From a virus, in the IMG/VR virus record IMGVR_UViG_3300045421_000501, positions 1 through 64,000 of that record: a DNA stretch of 64,000 nt; one strand, given 5' to 3'. The notes beneath the pieces were generated by a model. It saw only the letters and a program-made list of their open reading frames with translations. It did no database searches and had not been told where the DNA came from. Shown here piece after piece: positions 35,391 through 44,345 of the stretch. How positions within the stretch are numbered: position 1 is the first letter of the stretch; each line of letters starts with the position of its first letter. The position numbers and the translations under genes are program-made.

Positions 35391-36224
35391 ATGGCACTCT
35401 GGGGAAAATCTGATAGTCTTTACTCAACCGGAACAGTATCCGTAAATTATGCAACAAAAGTGATTACCGGTTCTGGTACTTCATTTACCGCTGCTGGTAT
35501 TTCCACTGGAGATGTTATTAGTATTGGTGTTGGAAAAACTTATGGTGAAGCAGTAATCAGAACGGTTGTTTCTAATACTCAAATTACAATTGCATCTACT
35601 CAATTTTTGAGTGGAAGTGCAATTTCTGGAATTGGATATACAATTTCAGAAAAACCATCATATACATTACATGATTCTGATCTTTCGGTATTGACTGCAC
35701 CAGCAACAACTCGAATTGTTGGTGTTGATACTACCGAAGTTCATTCTGCAGATCATTATGCTCATGCGGGATGGGTTGGAATTTTAACTTATATTGATCA
35801 GCATGGAAGATTGAGAAGGAAAAGTGAAGTTTTAGTTGCATTTTCTGGAATTACTACAGGAACTCCTTCTTATACTTCTTCTGGAGATGCTGATGGTGAT
35901 GATCAAATTGCACCAGATCGTAGAATTACAATTAATACACAACCATCCAGTGTAGGTGTTGGAACTACAGCAGTAGCAACATTTGTTGTGCTTGCATCAG
36001 TACTTCCATCTGCAGCACTAACATATCAATGGCAATACTCATCTAATGCTGGTATTGCTTATACAGCACTTTCAAATGGTGGAGCATATGCAGGAACGGG
36101 AACTACTACACTAACAGTAACTAATAGTAGTAATGCACTCAATGGATACTATTATCGCGCAGTTGTAACTTCTCCAGATGCAAATCCACAAACATCCAAT
36201 GCAGCTTTAATGACAGTTTCTTAA
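35391..36224 (+). CDS. Virion protein with C-terminal Ig-like domain
   Basis: 277 aa. The N-terminal 90 residues (MALWGKSDSLYSTGTVSV, then VITGSGTSFTAAGISTGDVI) form a Ser/Thr/Gly-rich beta module. Residues about 185-277 form an Ig-like domain: RRITINTQPSSVGVGTTA, ALTYQWQYSS, TTTLTVTNSSNALNGYYYRA. Ig-like domains decorate phage capsids and tails (T4 Hoc is an example) and may bind host surface sugars. Its own late promoter supports a structural role. Confidence 0.78.
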   Translation: MALWGKSDSLYSTGTVSVNYATKVITGSGTSFTAAGISTGDVISIGVGKTYGEAVIRTVVSNTQITIASTQFLSGSAISGIGYTISEKPSYTLHDSDLSVLTAPATTRIVGVDTTEVHSADHYAHAGWVGILTYIDQHGRLRRKSEVLVAFSGITTGTPSYTSSGDADGDDQIAPDRRITINTQPSSVGVGTTAVATFVVLASVLPSAALTYQWQYSSNAGIAYTALSNGGAYAGTGTTTLTVTNSSNALNGYYYRAVVTSPDANPQTSNAALMTVS

Positions 36225-36231
36225 TATAATA

Positions 36232-36603
36232 ATGAAGTTTGAACATCTGAATGAAGATAATTATCTTCTCTTTGCCATAAAATATTATGAAAATCCCTAT
36301 GGATCAACCATGGAGGATTTTGAAGAAGATTTGAGAAGATTTAAGTATATAAAAAGATTATTGAAAAAATATGCAACACAAAATGAATTGAAACATCATT
36401 TGATTTTGAATCATATTATTATTTGTTTTAATATTTTTGGAGATGCAACAATACCTCTTTTATTTTTTAAAATTGAAAAAGAATATTGGTCGATCTTAAA
36501 AACCTTTTTATTATTTCTAAATCGAATACCAGAATATCCAAAAAGTGAATTGAATGATATTCCAATAGATGAAAAATGCAATAATATTTTAAGTTCAATC
36601 TAA
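36232..36603 (+). CDS. Conserved T4-like cyanophage protein, helical
   Basis: 123 aa: MKFEHLNEDNYLLFAIKYYE, DFEEDLRRFKYIKRLLKKYA, then hydrophobic helices with HLILNHIIICFNIFGDAT. Conserved in my memory among T4-like phages but without assigned function. The last base of its stop overlaps the following ATG. All-alpha, no TM prediction with confidence. Confidence 0.65.
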   Translation: MKFEHLNEDNYLLFAIKYYENPYGSTMEDFEEDLRRFKYIKRLLKKYATQNELKHHLILNHIIICFNIFGDATIPLLFFKIEKEYWSILKTFLLFLNRIPEYPKSELNDIPIDEKCNNILSSI

Positions 36604-36845
36604 TGAATAATTCAAAGTTGGATCGTATAATAAATATTATTAGAGAAGATATGATGGTAACTGACCCAGCTAAGACAAATACGCCAGGATTTAGTGCTAG
36701 TGCAAATCAACCAGTTTCTGGATTTGATCCGATTATGGACCTTAGGCGTAAATATGGTAAAAAATTGAATCTTTTTTATCGTACACGTATCAAGGATATA
36801 AAAAATGCTGAACGGAGATCTAAAGGCACGAACCGCAGTGCTTGA
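36603..36845 (+). CDS. Small basic protein sharing the major-capsid N-terminal motif
   Basis: 80 aa. Residues about 20-45 read TDPAKTNTPGFSASANQPVS then GFDPIM, against TDPAGTGNPGFSGSATTPVA then GFDPVL just after the predicted cleavage site of gp23. The preceding IRE at about 13-15 fits the gp21 L/I-x-E cleavage rule. The C-terminal half is basic (RRKYGKKLNLFYRTRIK). Likely a small capsid-associated protein (inference). It overlaps the next gene by 41 bp. Confidence 0.6.
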   Translation: MNNSKLDRIINIIREDMMVTDPAKTNTPGFSASANQPVSGFDPIMDLRRKYGKKLNLFYRTRIKDIKNAERRSKGTNRSA

Positions 36846-37242
36846 ACAAAAAAGTTCAAATCAAGAAAAATTAATTGAAAAAGTTGACGCTGCAATTCAA
36901 GTAATGAAAGAAGTGGTGGAAAATGTTTCAAAAATGTTAGCTGTTCATAATGAAAGAATTGAACAATCTAGCAAAGCTGATAATATTATTATCAGTATGA
37001 TTAAGGAAATGAAAACAGAACTTGAAGCAGAAGATGTAGATCTTGGTGATAGAATAGACGAAATTAGTATAAAACTAGAAGATATGAAAAAAGTAAAGTG
37101 GATAACAGTGGGAGTAGGATTATTTACTGCTGTTACTGTAGGAGCTATTTCGACACTTGCTTCTGGATTATTGACACCTGGAGAATTAGGTGTTAGAATG
37201 GAGCATCGTTATGTTCCGAATCCAGAAAATATTAAAAAATGA
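36805..37242 (+). CDS. Coiled-coil protein with C-terminal transmembrane helix
   Basis: 145 aa. Residues 1-97 are a continuous charged coiled coil (LNGDLKARTAVLEQKSSNQE and following), then WITVGVGLFTAVTVGAISTL forms one TM helix, followed by a short tail. This layout resembles phage proteins of the DUF7201 kind and some holin or membrane-anchor proteins; no function is assigned. It overlaps gp61 by 4 bp. Confidence 0.6.
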   Translation: MLNGDLKARTAVLEQKSSNQEKLIEKVDAAIQVMKEVVENVSKMLAVHNERIEQSSKADNIIISMIKEMKTELEAEDVDLGDRIDEISIKLEDMKKVKWITVGVGLFTAVTVGAISTLASGLLTPGELGVRMEHRYVPNPENIKK

Positions 37243-38252
37243 TTTATGTTGATGTAAAATATATTGGACTAATTTCTTGCAGACTACAAAAATTTAGTAA
37301 AAAAAAGGAAAATCTTTATAATTTTAGATGCCCTTATTGTGGCGATTCTCAAAAAAATAAAAATCGTACAAGAGCATATTTTTATCAACGCAAATCTGAT
37401 TTTAATTTTAAGTGCCATAATTGTGGAATTTCAAAATCATTCACATATTTTTTGAAAGATTTGGATAGTCAAATCTATGATGAATATATTTTGGAAAGAT
37501 ATCGAGAAGGATTATCCGGAAAGGGAACAGTGTGTCCTGAACCCGAGTTCAAATTTAAAAAACCAGTTTTTGGTGCAAGTAAACCTGTAAATAAATTAAA
37601 TATTCCAACGATTGCAGATTTGGATAAACTTCATCCTGCAAGAGTATATTTGGAGAATAGAAAAATACCGGAAAAATTCTATTCCAAATTATACTATGCA
37701 GAAAAATTTAAGGAATGGACAAACACTCAAAAACACACATTCAATTCAATTGAGAAAGATGAGTCTCGAATTATTATTCCTCTTATAAATCATGGCGAAA
37801 TATTTGGATATCAGGGAAGAAGTTTGAATAAAGATTCAAATGTTAAGTATATTACAATTATTCTAAATGATAAACATCCTAAAATATTTGGATTAGATAA
37901 TCTAAATTATGAAAAACCAGTTTACATCGTAGAAGGTCCTTTTGATTCGATGTTTTTGAACAATTCAATAGCAATGGTTGGAGCGGATTTTGATAAAATG
38001 TTTTTTATTAGTAATTTTAATGTTGACTTTGTGATGGTTTATGATAATGAAAAACGTAATAAAGAAATTGTGAATCGAATTGAAACTGCAATTGATTATA
38101 AATTTCCCGTAGTAATTTGGCCAAATGATCTAAAGGAAAAAGATATTAATGATATGATACTAGCAGGTAAATGTCCTGAAAAAATAATTAGTGAAAATAC
38201 TTTTAGTGGTTTAGAAGCAAAAACAAAACTTATTGGATGGAAAAGAGTATGA
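37239..38252 (+). CDS. 61: DNA primase gp61
   Basis: Makes RNA primers with helicase gp41. Zinc-binding CPYC (31-34) and CHNC (59-62), followed by a TOPRIM core: IPLINHGEIFGYQGRS, VYIVEGPFDSMFLNN and the acidic MVYDNEKRN. 337 aa, as in T4 (342 aa). It overlaps nrdA in ATGA. Confidence 0.94.
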   Translation: MIYVDVKYIGLISCRLQKFSKKKENLYNFRCPYCGDSQKNKNRTRAYFYQRKSDFNFKCHNCGISKSFTYFLKDLDSQIYDEYILERYREGLSGKGTVCPEPEFKFKKPVFGASKPVNKLNIPTIADLDKLHPARVYLENRKIPEKFYSKLYYAEKFKEWTNTQKHTFNSIEKDESRIIIPLINHGEIFGYQGRSLNKDSNVKYITIILNDKHPKIFGLDNLNYEKPVYIVEGPFDSMFLNNSIAMVGADFDKMFFISNFNVDFVMVYDNEKRNKEIVNRIETAIDYKFPVVIWPNDLKEKDINDMILAGKCPEKIISENTFSGLEAKTKLIGWKRV

Positions 38253-40543
38253 CAAGTCAAATATCAGTAAAAAAAAGAGACGGAAGAATTGAACTTTTAA
38301 ATTTAGATAAAATACATGTGATGGTTGATGAAGCATGTAGAGATCTTGCAGGAGTATCTGCATCTCAAGTTGAAATGACATCAGGAATTCAATTTTATAA
38401 TGGTATTACTACAGCAGAAATACAAGAAATTTTGATTCGTTCTGCATCTGATTTAATTTCATTAGAAACACCAAATTATCAGTATGTTGCAGCAAGACTT
38501 TTATTATTTTCTCTTCGAAAGTCTTTGTATGGTAAAAAGAAAGAATTTCCTTCTTTTATAAATCATATAAAATTTTGTATCAATAAATTAGTTTATGATT
38601 CAGAAATTCTTGACTCCTATAGTGAAGATGAGATTGATATACTTGATAGACATATCAATCATGAACGGGATTTTATTTTTACTTATGCTGGCATTCGTCA
38701 GGTAGTTGATAAATATTTGGTTCAGGATAGAAGTTCTGGGCAGGTATATGAGACTCCACAGTTTGCTTATATGATGATTGCAGCTACAATATTTGCAAAA
38801 TATTCAAAAGAAACTCGAATTTCTTATGTAAAGAGGTACTATGATGCAATCTCAAAACACAAAATCAACATTCCAACTCCCATCATGGCAGGAGTGCGAA
38901 CACCACTTCGTCAATTTGCATCTTGTGTTCTGGTTGATATTGATGACTCCCTCGATAGCATCTTTAGTTCTGATATGGCTATTGGCAAATACGTCGCACA
39001 GAGGGCTGGTATTGGCATTAATGTTGGTAGAATCCGTGGTATCAACAGTAAAATCAGAGGAGGAGAAGTTAAGCACACTGGTGTTATTCCTTTCCTTAAA
39101 AAGTTTGAATCAACTGTACGATGCTGTACGCAAAATGGAATCCGTGGGGGATCAGCTACTGCCCATTTTCCAATTTGGCATAAAGAAATAGAAGATATTA
39201 TTGTATTAAAAAATAACAAGGGAACCGAAGATAATCGTGTTCGTAAATTAGATTATTCAATTCAAATTAGTAAAATATTTTATGAGAGGTTTATTCAAAA
39301 TGGTGAGATTACGCTTTTCTCCCCACATGATGTTCCTGGACTTTATGATTCTTTTGGAACAGACAAGTTTGACGATTTGTATGTTAAATATGAAAACGAT
39401 TCGTCCATTCCGGCGAAAACTATTAAGGCACAAGAACTTATTCTTGATATCATTAAAGAAAGGGCAGAAACGGGTCGCATCTATATTATGAATATAGATC
39501 ACTGCAATTCTCATTCTTCATTTTTAGATAAAATTGAGATGAGCAATTTATGTCAAGAAATTACACTTCCAACAAGACCAATTGAACATATAGATTCAAA
39601 GAAAGGTGAAATCGCATTATGCATTCTTTCTGCAATTAATGTTGGAAGAGTAAAATCAGATGATGAACTAGAAGATCTTTGTGATCTTTCTGTTCGTTCT
39701 TTGGATGAATTGATTGATCATCAAAAGTATCCTGTAGTATCTGCAGAAATTGCTACAAAGGCACGGAGATCTCTTGGAATCGGTTTTATTGGTCTTGCAC
39801 ATTATCTTGCTAAACTTGGATTTAAGTATGAATCACAGGGAGCCTGGGACGCAGTTCATGGACTTGCAGAATCTTTTCAATATTTTTTATTGAAATCATC
39901 TTGTAATTTGGCAAAAGAAAAGGGTGCTTGCGAATACTACAATCGAACAAAATATTCTTGTGGAATTCTTCCAATAGATACATATAAGAAGGACGTGGAT
40001 GAAATTTCAAATATTCCTCTTCAACACGATTGGGAGGATTTACGATCAAAAATAAAACAATATGGTATTAGGAATTCTACTTTATCGGCACAAATGCCAT
40101 CTGAAAGTAGTTCAGTAGTCTCCAATGCTACGAATGGAATAGAACCTCCCAGAGCTTATCTATCAGTTAAAAAAAGTAAAAAGGGTCCACTGAAACAAAT
40201 AGTTCCTCAATATCAAACACTAAAAAATAACTATACCCTATTATGGGACATGCTTGATAATTCTGGATATATTCGAATTGTTGCAGTCATGCAAAAATTC
40301 TTTGATCAGGCAATCTCGGGAAATTGGAGTTATAATCCAGAACACTATTCCGACAATGAAGTTCCAGTATCAGTAATGGTGCAGGACTTACTTATAACCT
40401 ACAAGTTCGGATGGAAGACTTCTTATTATCAGAATACTTATGACAATAAATCTGATGAAATTGAAGTTAAACCTGAACTGAAATCACTTATAACAGAAAT
40501 TCTAGATTCAAAGGAAGACGATTGTGAAAGCTGCAAAATTTAG
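38249..40543 (+). CDS. nrdA: Ribonucleotide reductase class Ia large subunit NrdA
   Basis: Reduces ribonucleotides to supply dNTPs. I use ATG 38249 (MTSQISVKKRDGRIE), overlapping the gp61 stop, with GAAAAGAG just upstream; the ATG at 38237 adds four residues. The ATP-cone N-terminus is present. Active-site blocks include NLCQEITLPT (thiyl radical Cys), NGIRGGSATAHFP and MPSESSSVVSNATNGIEPPR. The C-terminal CESC is the reductant-accepting pair. 764 aa, normal length. Confidence 0.96.
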   Translation: MTSQISVKKRDGRIELLNLDKIHVMVDEACRDLAGVSASQVEMTSGIQFYNGITTAEIQEILIRSASDLISLETPNYQYVAARLLLFSLRKSLYGKKKEFPSFINHIKFCINKLVYDSEILDSYSEDEIDILDRHINHERDFIFTYAGIRQVVDKYLVQDRSSGQVYETPQFAYMMIAATIFAKYSKETRISYVKRYYDAISKHKINIPTPIMAGVRTPLRQFASCVLVDIDDSLDSIFSSDMAIGKYVAQRAGIGINVGRIRGINSKIRGGEVKHTGVIPFLKKFESTVRCCTQNGIRGGSATAHFPIWHKEIEDIIVLKNNKGTEDNRVRKLDYSIQISKIFYERFIQNGEITLFSPHDVPGLYDSFGTDKFDDLYVKYENDSSIPAKTIKAQELILDIIKERAETGRIYIMNIDHCNSHSSFLDKIEMSNLCQEITLPTRPIEHIDSKKGEIALCILSAINVGRVKSDDELEDLCDLSVRSLDELIDHQKYPVVSAEIATKARRSLGIGFIGLAHYLAKLGFKYESQGAWDAVHGLAESFQYFLLKSSCNLAKEKGACEYYNRTKYSCGILPIDTYKKDVDEISNIPLQHDWEDLRSKIKQYGIRNSTLSAQMPSESSSVVSNATNGIEPPRAYLSVKKSKKGPLKQIVPQYQTLKNNYTLLWDMLDNSGYIRIVAVMQKFFDQAISGNWSYNPEHYSDNEVPVSVMVQDLLITYKFGWKTSYYQNTYDNKSDEIEVKPELKSLITEILDSKEDDCESCKI

Positions 40544-40592
40544 GAAGTCATCTAAAAGGACATCTAAAACAGTCAACTCGCAAAAAACAAAA

Positions 40593-41738
40593 ATGGCCAT
40601 AGACGGAATGACCGTTTTTAATGATGCTTATGTTGACACCAAAAAACAACCAATGTTTTTTGGAGCACCTTTAGGAATTCAGAGATACGATACCTATAAA
40701 TATCCAATTTTTGAAAAACTTACTCAACAACAACTGGGATATTTTTGGAGACCTGAAGAAATTTCTCTTCAAAAGGATAGGGGAGATTACGAAAGTCTTC
40801 GTCCGGAACAAAAGCATATTTTTACTTCAAATTTGAAGTATCAAATTATGCTTGATTCTATTCAAGGACGTGCTCCAGGAATGGCATTTTCCCCATATTG
40901 TTCACTTCCGGAATTGGAAGGATGTATGAAAGTTTGGGAATTTATGGAAATGATTCATTCTCGTTCATATACTTATATTATTAAAAACATTTATTCTGAT
41001 CCCTCAGAAGTATTTGATACAATTATTGATGATGATCGAATTATGTCGAGGGCGAAAAGTGTAACTCAATCATATAATGATTTTATTATTGCTGCTCAGG
41101 AATTTGGAAGTAGTAATCAATGGAAGCATTCTTTAGAGGGTGTATCAAGTGCAAAATCTACTTTATATGAACTCAAAAGAAAATTATATCGAGCAGTTGT
41201 AAATGTTAATATTTTAGAAGGAATACGTTTTTATGTAAGTTTTGCATGTAGTTTTGCATTTGGCGAAATTAAACTCATGGAAGGATCCGCAAAAATTATT
41301 TCTTTGATTGCAAGAGATGAAAATCAACATCTAGCTTTGACTCAAAATATTATAAACAAATGGGCAAGCGGAGATGATCCAGAAATGATACAAATTTCTC
41401 AAGAAGAAAATGAAAATGTAATGCAAATGTTTAGAACTGCAGTGGAACAAGAAAAAGAATGGGCAAATTATTTGTTTAAAGATGGTTCTATGATTGGTTT
41501 AAATGAAAAACTTCTTTCTTCTTATGTTGAATGGATTGCTAATCGCAGAATGAAATCGATTGGAATAAAACCAATTTACGATATCTCTTCAAAAACAAAT
41601 CCTCTACCATGGACGGAACATTGGATTTCTTCAAAGGGACTTCAAGTTGCTCCTCAAGAAACAGAGGTTGAAAGTTATTTGGTTGGCGGAATTAAACAAG
41701 ATTTAAAGACAGATAGTTTTGCTGGATTTAAACTATAA
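40593..41738 (+). CDS. nrdB: Ribonucleotide reductase class Ia small subunit NrdB
   Basis: Diiron-tyrosyl radical subunit. Ligand blocks: FWRPEEI (Glu), ELEGCMKVWEFMEMIHSRSY (Glu, His and the radical Tyr), and IARDENQHLALT (Glu, His). Start choice is open: ATG 40593 (MAIDGMTVFN) fits the family start; a GTG at 40524 with AAGGAAG 6 bp upstream would add a basic 23-residue extension overlapping nrdA. 381 aa from 40593. Confidence 0.95.
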   Translation: MAIDGMTVFNDAYVDTKKQPMFFGAPLGIQRYDTYKYPIFEKLTQQQLGYFWRPEEISLQKDRGDYESLRPEQKHIFTSNLKYQIMLDSIQGRAPGMAFSPYCSLPELEGCMKVWEFMEMIHSRSYTYIIKNIYSDPSEVFDTIIDDDRIMSRAKSVTQSYNDFIIAAQEFGSSNQWKHSLEGVSSAKSTLYELKRKLYRAVVNVNILEGIRFYVSFACSFAFGEIKLMEGSAKIISLIARDENQHLALTQNIINKWASGDDPEMIQISQEENENVMQMFRTAVEQEKEWANYLFKDGSMIGLNEKLLSSYVEWIANRRMKSIGIKPIYDISSKTNPLPWTEHWISSKGLQVAPQETEVESYLVGGIKQDLKTDSFAGFKL

Positions 41739-41746
41739 TTGTAAAT

Positions 41747-41782
41747 AAATACCTCAAGTGGCATCCCATTTGAGGTATTTTT
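41747..41782 (+). terminator. Long-stem terminator after nrdB, 3' arm carries the next ribosome-binding site
   Basis: 14-bp stem from AAATACCTCAAGTG to CATTTGAGGTATTT (one G-T pair) with loop GCATCC, then T residues. TTGAGG in the 3' arm lies 7 bp before the ATG at 41783. Confidence 0.82.
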
Positions 41783-42121
41783 ATGAATTCTCAATCTGCT
41801 AAAGCAAAGGGTCGTCGTCTACAACAGTGGGTTCGAGAAAAATTAATTGAGGCACTTGATATACATCCAGAAGATATTGAAAGTCGTAGCATGGGTGCTG
41901 GTGGAGAAGATCTCGTCATGGCTCGTGCTGCTAGATTAAAGTTTCCACATAGCATTGAATGCAAAAATGTAGAGAAACTAAATATATGGGATGCATATGA
42001 ACAGGCAAAGGCAAACAGCAATCAATATGAACCTTTATTAGTAATTAAAAAAAATCATAAAAATCCTTTAGTAGTAATTGATGCTGAATATTTTATAAAA
42101 TTATTTGGAGATAATAAATGA
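41783..42121 (+). CDS. Small PD-(D/E)XK-type endonuclease
   Basis: 112 aa. After AKAKGRRLQQWVREKLIEAL comes RSMGAGGEDLVMA and HSIECKNVEKLNIWDAYEQA: the G-x-D acidic residue followed by E-C-K is the PD-(D/E)XK core order, and the N-terminal Glu lies in the first helix. Similar small nucleases occur after nrdB in cyanophages and may resolve junctions or process DNA ends; this role is inferred. It overlaps the next gene by 4 bp. Confidence 0.72.
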   Translation: MNSQSAKAKGRRLQQWVREKLIEALDIHPEDIESRSMGAGGEDLVMARAARLKFPHSIECKNVEKLNIWDAYEQAKANSNQYEPLLVIKKNHKNPLVVIDAEYFIKLFGDNK

Positions 42122-42804
42122 AAATAGATTTACATAGTTTTTTTAAATTTTATGATGATAAAAATCCGAAACATGTTGCTGCAGTAGAACAACTTGAAAA
42201 GGAATTGAAAGATTCTCCTCTAATGGACGATACTTCAAATTGGGTGAGAATTTACCGAAGTAAAGTTGATCGTCCAAAATCATCCATTCGTTTGGATGTT
42301 CCTTATTATCCGCAAACAGATAATTATCGGGATGCTCCACGCACCTGTAATTCATCTTCTTGTGCGATGTGCCTTCAATACTTCAAACCAGGAACTCTTA
42401 AGGGTGTGACTGGTGATGATGCTTATATTCAAAAAGTATTTTCAATTGGCGATACCACAGATCATACAGTTCAAACAAAAGTATTACAATCTTATGGTGT
42501 TTCTTCTGAGTTTAGTTATAATCTTTCTTTTGAGATTCTGGATTCTGAACTTGCTGCGGATCGTCCTGTAGTTATCGGTATTCTTCACCGTGGTCCATTA
42601 TCTGCTCCTACAGGCGGGCATATGGTGGTTGTAATTGGTAAAACAGAATCTGGTGATTATGTTGTAAATGATCCTTATGGAAGTTTGAATGATGGTTACA
42701 CTGGAAATGTGATGAATGGTAAAGGTGCGATTTATAAGAAATCAGAACTTATGTCTAGATGGTGTCCAAATAAAAACGATGGATGGGGGAGAATTTTCAA
42801 ATGA
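42118..42804 (+). CDS. C39-like cysteine peptidase
   Basis: 228 aa papain-like peptidase: nucleophile Cys in [14 protein letters not shown] (about 77-90), His in [11 protein letters not shown] (about 166) and Asn/Asp in VVNDPYGSL. Family C39-like domains cleave peptides; in phages next to lysozymes they probably act on the cell wall or virion during lysis or entry. No signal peptide. ATGA overlap with the GH19 gene indicates joint translation. Confidence 0.82.
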   Translation: MKIDLHSFFKFYDDKNPKHVAAVEQLEKELKDSPLMDDTSNWVRIYRSKVDRPKSSIRLDVPYYPQTDNYRDAPRTCNSSSCAMCLQYFKPGTLKGVTGDDAYIQKVFSIGDTTDHTVQTKVLQSYGVSSEFSYNLSFEILDSELAADRPVVIGILHRGPLSAPTGGHMVVVIGKTESGDYVVNDPYGSLNDGYTGNVMNGKGAIYKKSELMSRWCPNKNDGWGRIFK

Positions 42805-43475
42805 CAAACATCAGATTTGCAGATGCTGTAAAATACAATAAAGATACTCCTGAGCAACAAAAGGCTTGGGAGTATCTTCAAAATAATGTCCCAGCAAATA
42901 TTCTTGATGAGTTTGCAAGACTTTATCGTCTCAAACCAGTTTATGGAATGCAGTTAGTTACAAAGGAACAACTGGCTCATATTTGGGGATGTAGCACCAA
43001 TTTAATTTTAAGTGAAGAAATAGTAGAATTGAATAAGTGTCTAAATCAATTTGGAATTATTACACCAGTTCGTATTCGTCATTTTCTTTCACAGATTTCT
43101 CATGAATCTGGTGGTGGAAGATATAAGCAAGAACTTGCTTCAGGGGATGATTATGAATGGAGAAGTGATCTGGGAAATAATCAATCTGGAGATGGTCCTA
43201 AGTATAAGGGTGCTGGATATATTCAATTGACTGGTCGTGCAAACTATCAAGATTTTGCAAATTATATGAAAGATCCTAGAATTATGGAAGGTGTTTCTTA
43301 TGTTGCTAAAAATTATCCCTTTACTAGTGCTGGATTCTGGTGGCACAATAACAAAATGAATCAACTCTGTGATGCAAATCCTTCAGTTGAACAAGTTACT
43401 CGCAGAGTAAATGGTGGATATAATGGTCTGGATGATCGTAAGATGTATTATAAAAGATGTTGTTCTGTAATTTAA
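42801..43475 (+). CDS. Glycoside hydrolase family 19 endolysin (chitinase/lysozyme-like)
   Basis: 224 aa from ATG 42801. The catalytic Glu is in [14 protein letters not shown], followed by [20 protein letters not shown] and the C-terminal [15 protein letters not shown]19 domains in phages cleave peptidoglycan or chitin-like bonds. An N-terminal 70-residue helical region precedes the catalytic domain. Likely the main cytoplasmic endolysin. Confidence 0.88.
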   Translation: MTNIRFADAVKYNKDTPEQQKAWEYLQNNVPANILDEFARLYRLKPVYGMQLVTKEQLAHIWGCSTNLILSEEIVELNKCLNQFGIITPVRIRHFLSQISHESGGGRYKQELASGDDYEWRSDLGNNQSGDGPKYKGAGYIQLTGRANYQDFANYMKDPRIMEGVSYVAKNYPFTSAGFWWHNNKMNQLCDANPSVEQVTRRVNGGYNGLDDRKMYYKRCCSVI

Positions 43476-43489
43476 TTTTTTACTTTTGC

Positions 43490-43518
43490 TTGACAAATCC
43501 TAAATAATCACTTATAAT
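43490..43518 (+). promoter_or_regulatory. Perfect-consensus sigma-70 promoter
   Basis: TTGACA (43490-43495), 17-bp spacer, TATAAT (43513-43518), 15 bp past the GH19 stop. Predicted start near 43525, at the 5' edge of a hairpin. Confidence 0.88.
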
Positions 43519-43522
43519 GTTT

Positions 43523-43650
43523 AAGCAATTTTTAAAAAAAGATTGCTTTTTTATTATGAGATTTTGAGTGCGATTTAGAGCCGTGGAAAGTGCCCTTTGA
43601 GAAAAGGGTATACCCCCTTTCTATACGGATGTAGAGTTCTATTATTTTAA
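43523..43650 (+). promoter_or_regulatory. Structured 5' leader of the tail-lysozyme-like gene
   Basis: About 126 nt of untranslated leader. It begins with a hairpin AAGCAAT (43523-43529) / ATTGCTT (43542-43548) followed by T residues, resembling a terminator at the very transcript start. Further on, CCCTTT (43593-43598) can pair with AAAGGG (43603-43608) across a GAGA tetraloop, or the same AAAGGG can pair with CCCTTT (43615-43620). I do not recognise a known motif. Confidence 0.55.
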
Positions 43651-44310
43651 ATGCTATTTTCAACAATTACAGCCTTCTCAGTGTCTGCCTTAACTGCTTT
43701 CAATTCACCTTTATTACTTCCAGTGAATGAACCCCCAGCAGTTTCACAAGATAGTTTAGAGTTGACAATTCAAGACTATCTAAAAAGAGCAGAATCCAAA
43801 CCAGAAAAACCGAATATTGCAGAACAAGAAACAAAGGTCGAAAAAATAGAAAAGGTTTGGAAATGTAAAGGGTGTAATCATACCGAAACTTATACTTTGG
43901 AATACCTACAAAAACAAGGTATCAAAGATAAGAATGCTCTCGCCACCATTATGGGTAATATCAAACAAGAAAGTGATTTTATTCCAAACATTTGTGAAGG
44001 TGGTGCGATTACAAGATACGAATTTTGTAATGCTGGTTACGGATTAATTCAGTGGACTTCAAGTGACAGATATTACAGATTAGGTTCTGTTGCTCGTGCT
44101 GTTGGATTGAGTCCCTCATCATTGGAAGGTCAACTCAAACATATGTTGACTGAACCTCAATGGAAAGAGATTGAATATCAAATGAAATCTCCTGGAAGAT
44201 CTATTGACGGTTATATGAATGTTGCTTATCGTTGGATTGGTTGGGGCATTCATGGTGCTCGCACCAACTTTGCTTATCGATACGCAAATAAAATGTATCT
44301 CGATAGTTGA
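43651..44310 (+). CDS. Phage-tail-lysozyme-like peptidoglycan hydrolase
   Basis: 219 aa. The N-terminal ~32 residues are hydrophobic (MLFSTITAFSVSALTAFNS), like a signal or signal-anchor sequence. Then a Lys/Glu linker with CKGC, and from about 90 the lysozyme domain: DKNALATIMGNIKQESDF with likely catalytic Glu, then GYGLIQWTSSDRYY. This matches the Phage_lysozyme2 type. The hydrophobic start is odd for a virion-bound lysozyme and suggests export. Driven by a perfect host promoter through a structured leader. Confidence 0.78.
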   Translation: MLFSTITAFSVSALTAFNSPLLLPVNEPPAVSQDSLELTIQDYLKRAESKPEKPNIAEQETKVEKIEKVWKCKGCNHTETYTLEYLQKQGIKDKNALATIMGNIKQESDFIPNICEGGAITRYEFCNAGYGLIQWTSSDRYYRLGSVARAVGLSPSSLEGQLKHMLTEPQWKEIEYQMKSPGRSIDGYMNVAYRWIGWGIHGARTNFAYRYANKMYLDS

Positions 44311-44318
44311 ATAAATAT

Positions 44319-44345
44319 GGGAAGACTGGCCATCTTCCCTTTTTT
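44319..44345 (+). terminator. Rho-independent terminator
   Basis: 7-bp stem GGGAAGA/TCTTCCC, loop CTGGCCA, six T. It lies just after the lysozyme stop; the next gene's ATG (44346) follows directly after the T tract. Confidence 0.85.

Noticed and set aside
40524-40592. GTG-started N-terminal extension of NrdB
   Set aside because: There is a good AAGGAAG, but the 23 residues are basic, overlap nrdA and are not in the family; kept only as an alternative.
44307-44345. Longer start (44307) for the membrane protein
   Set aside because: It would translate through the terminator hairpin and begin inside the previous gene; ATG 44346 is better.
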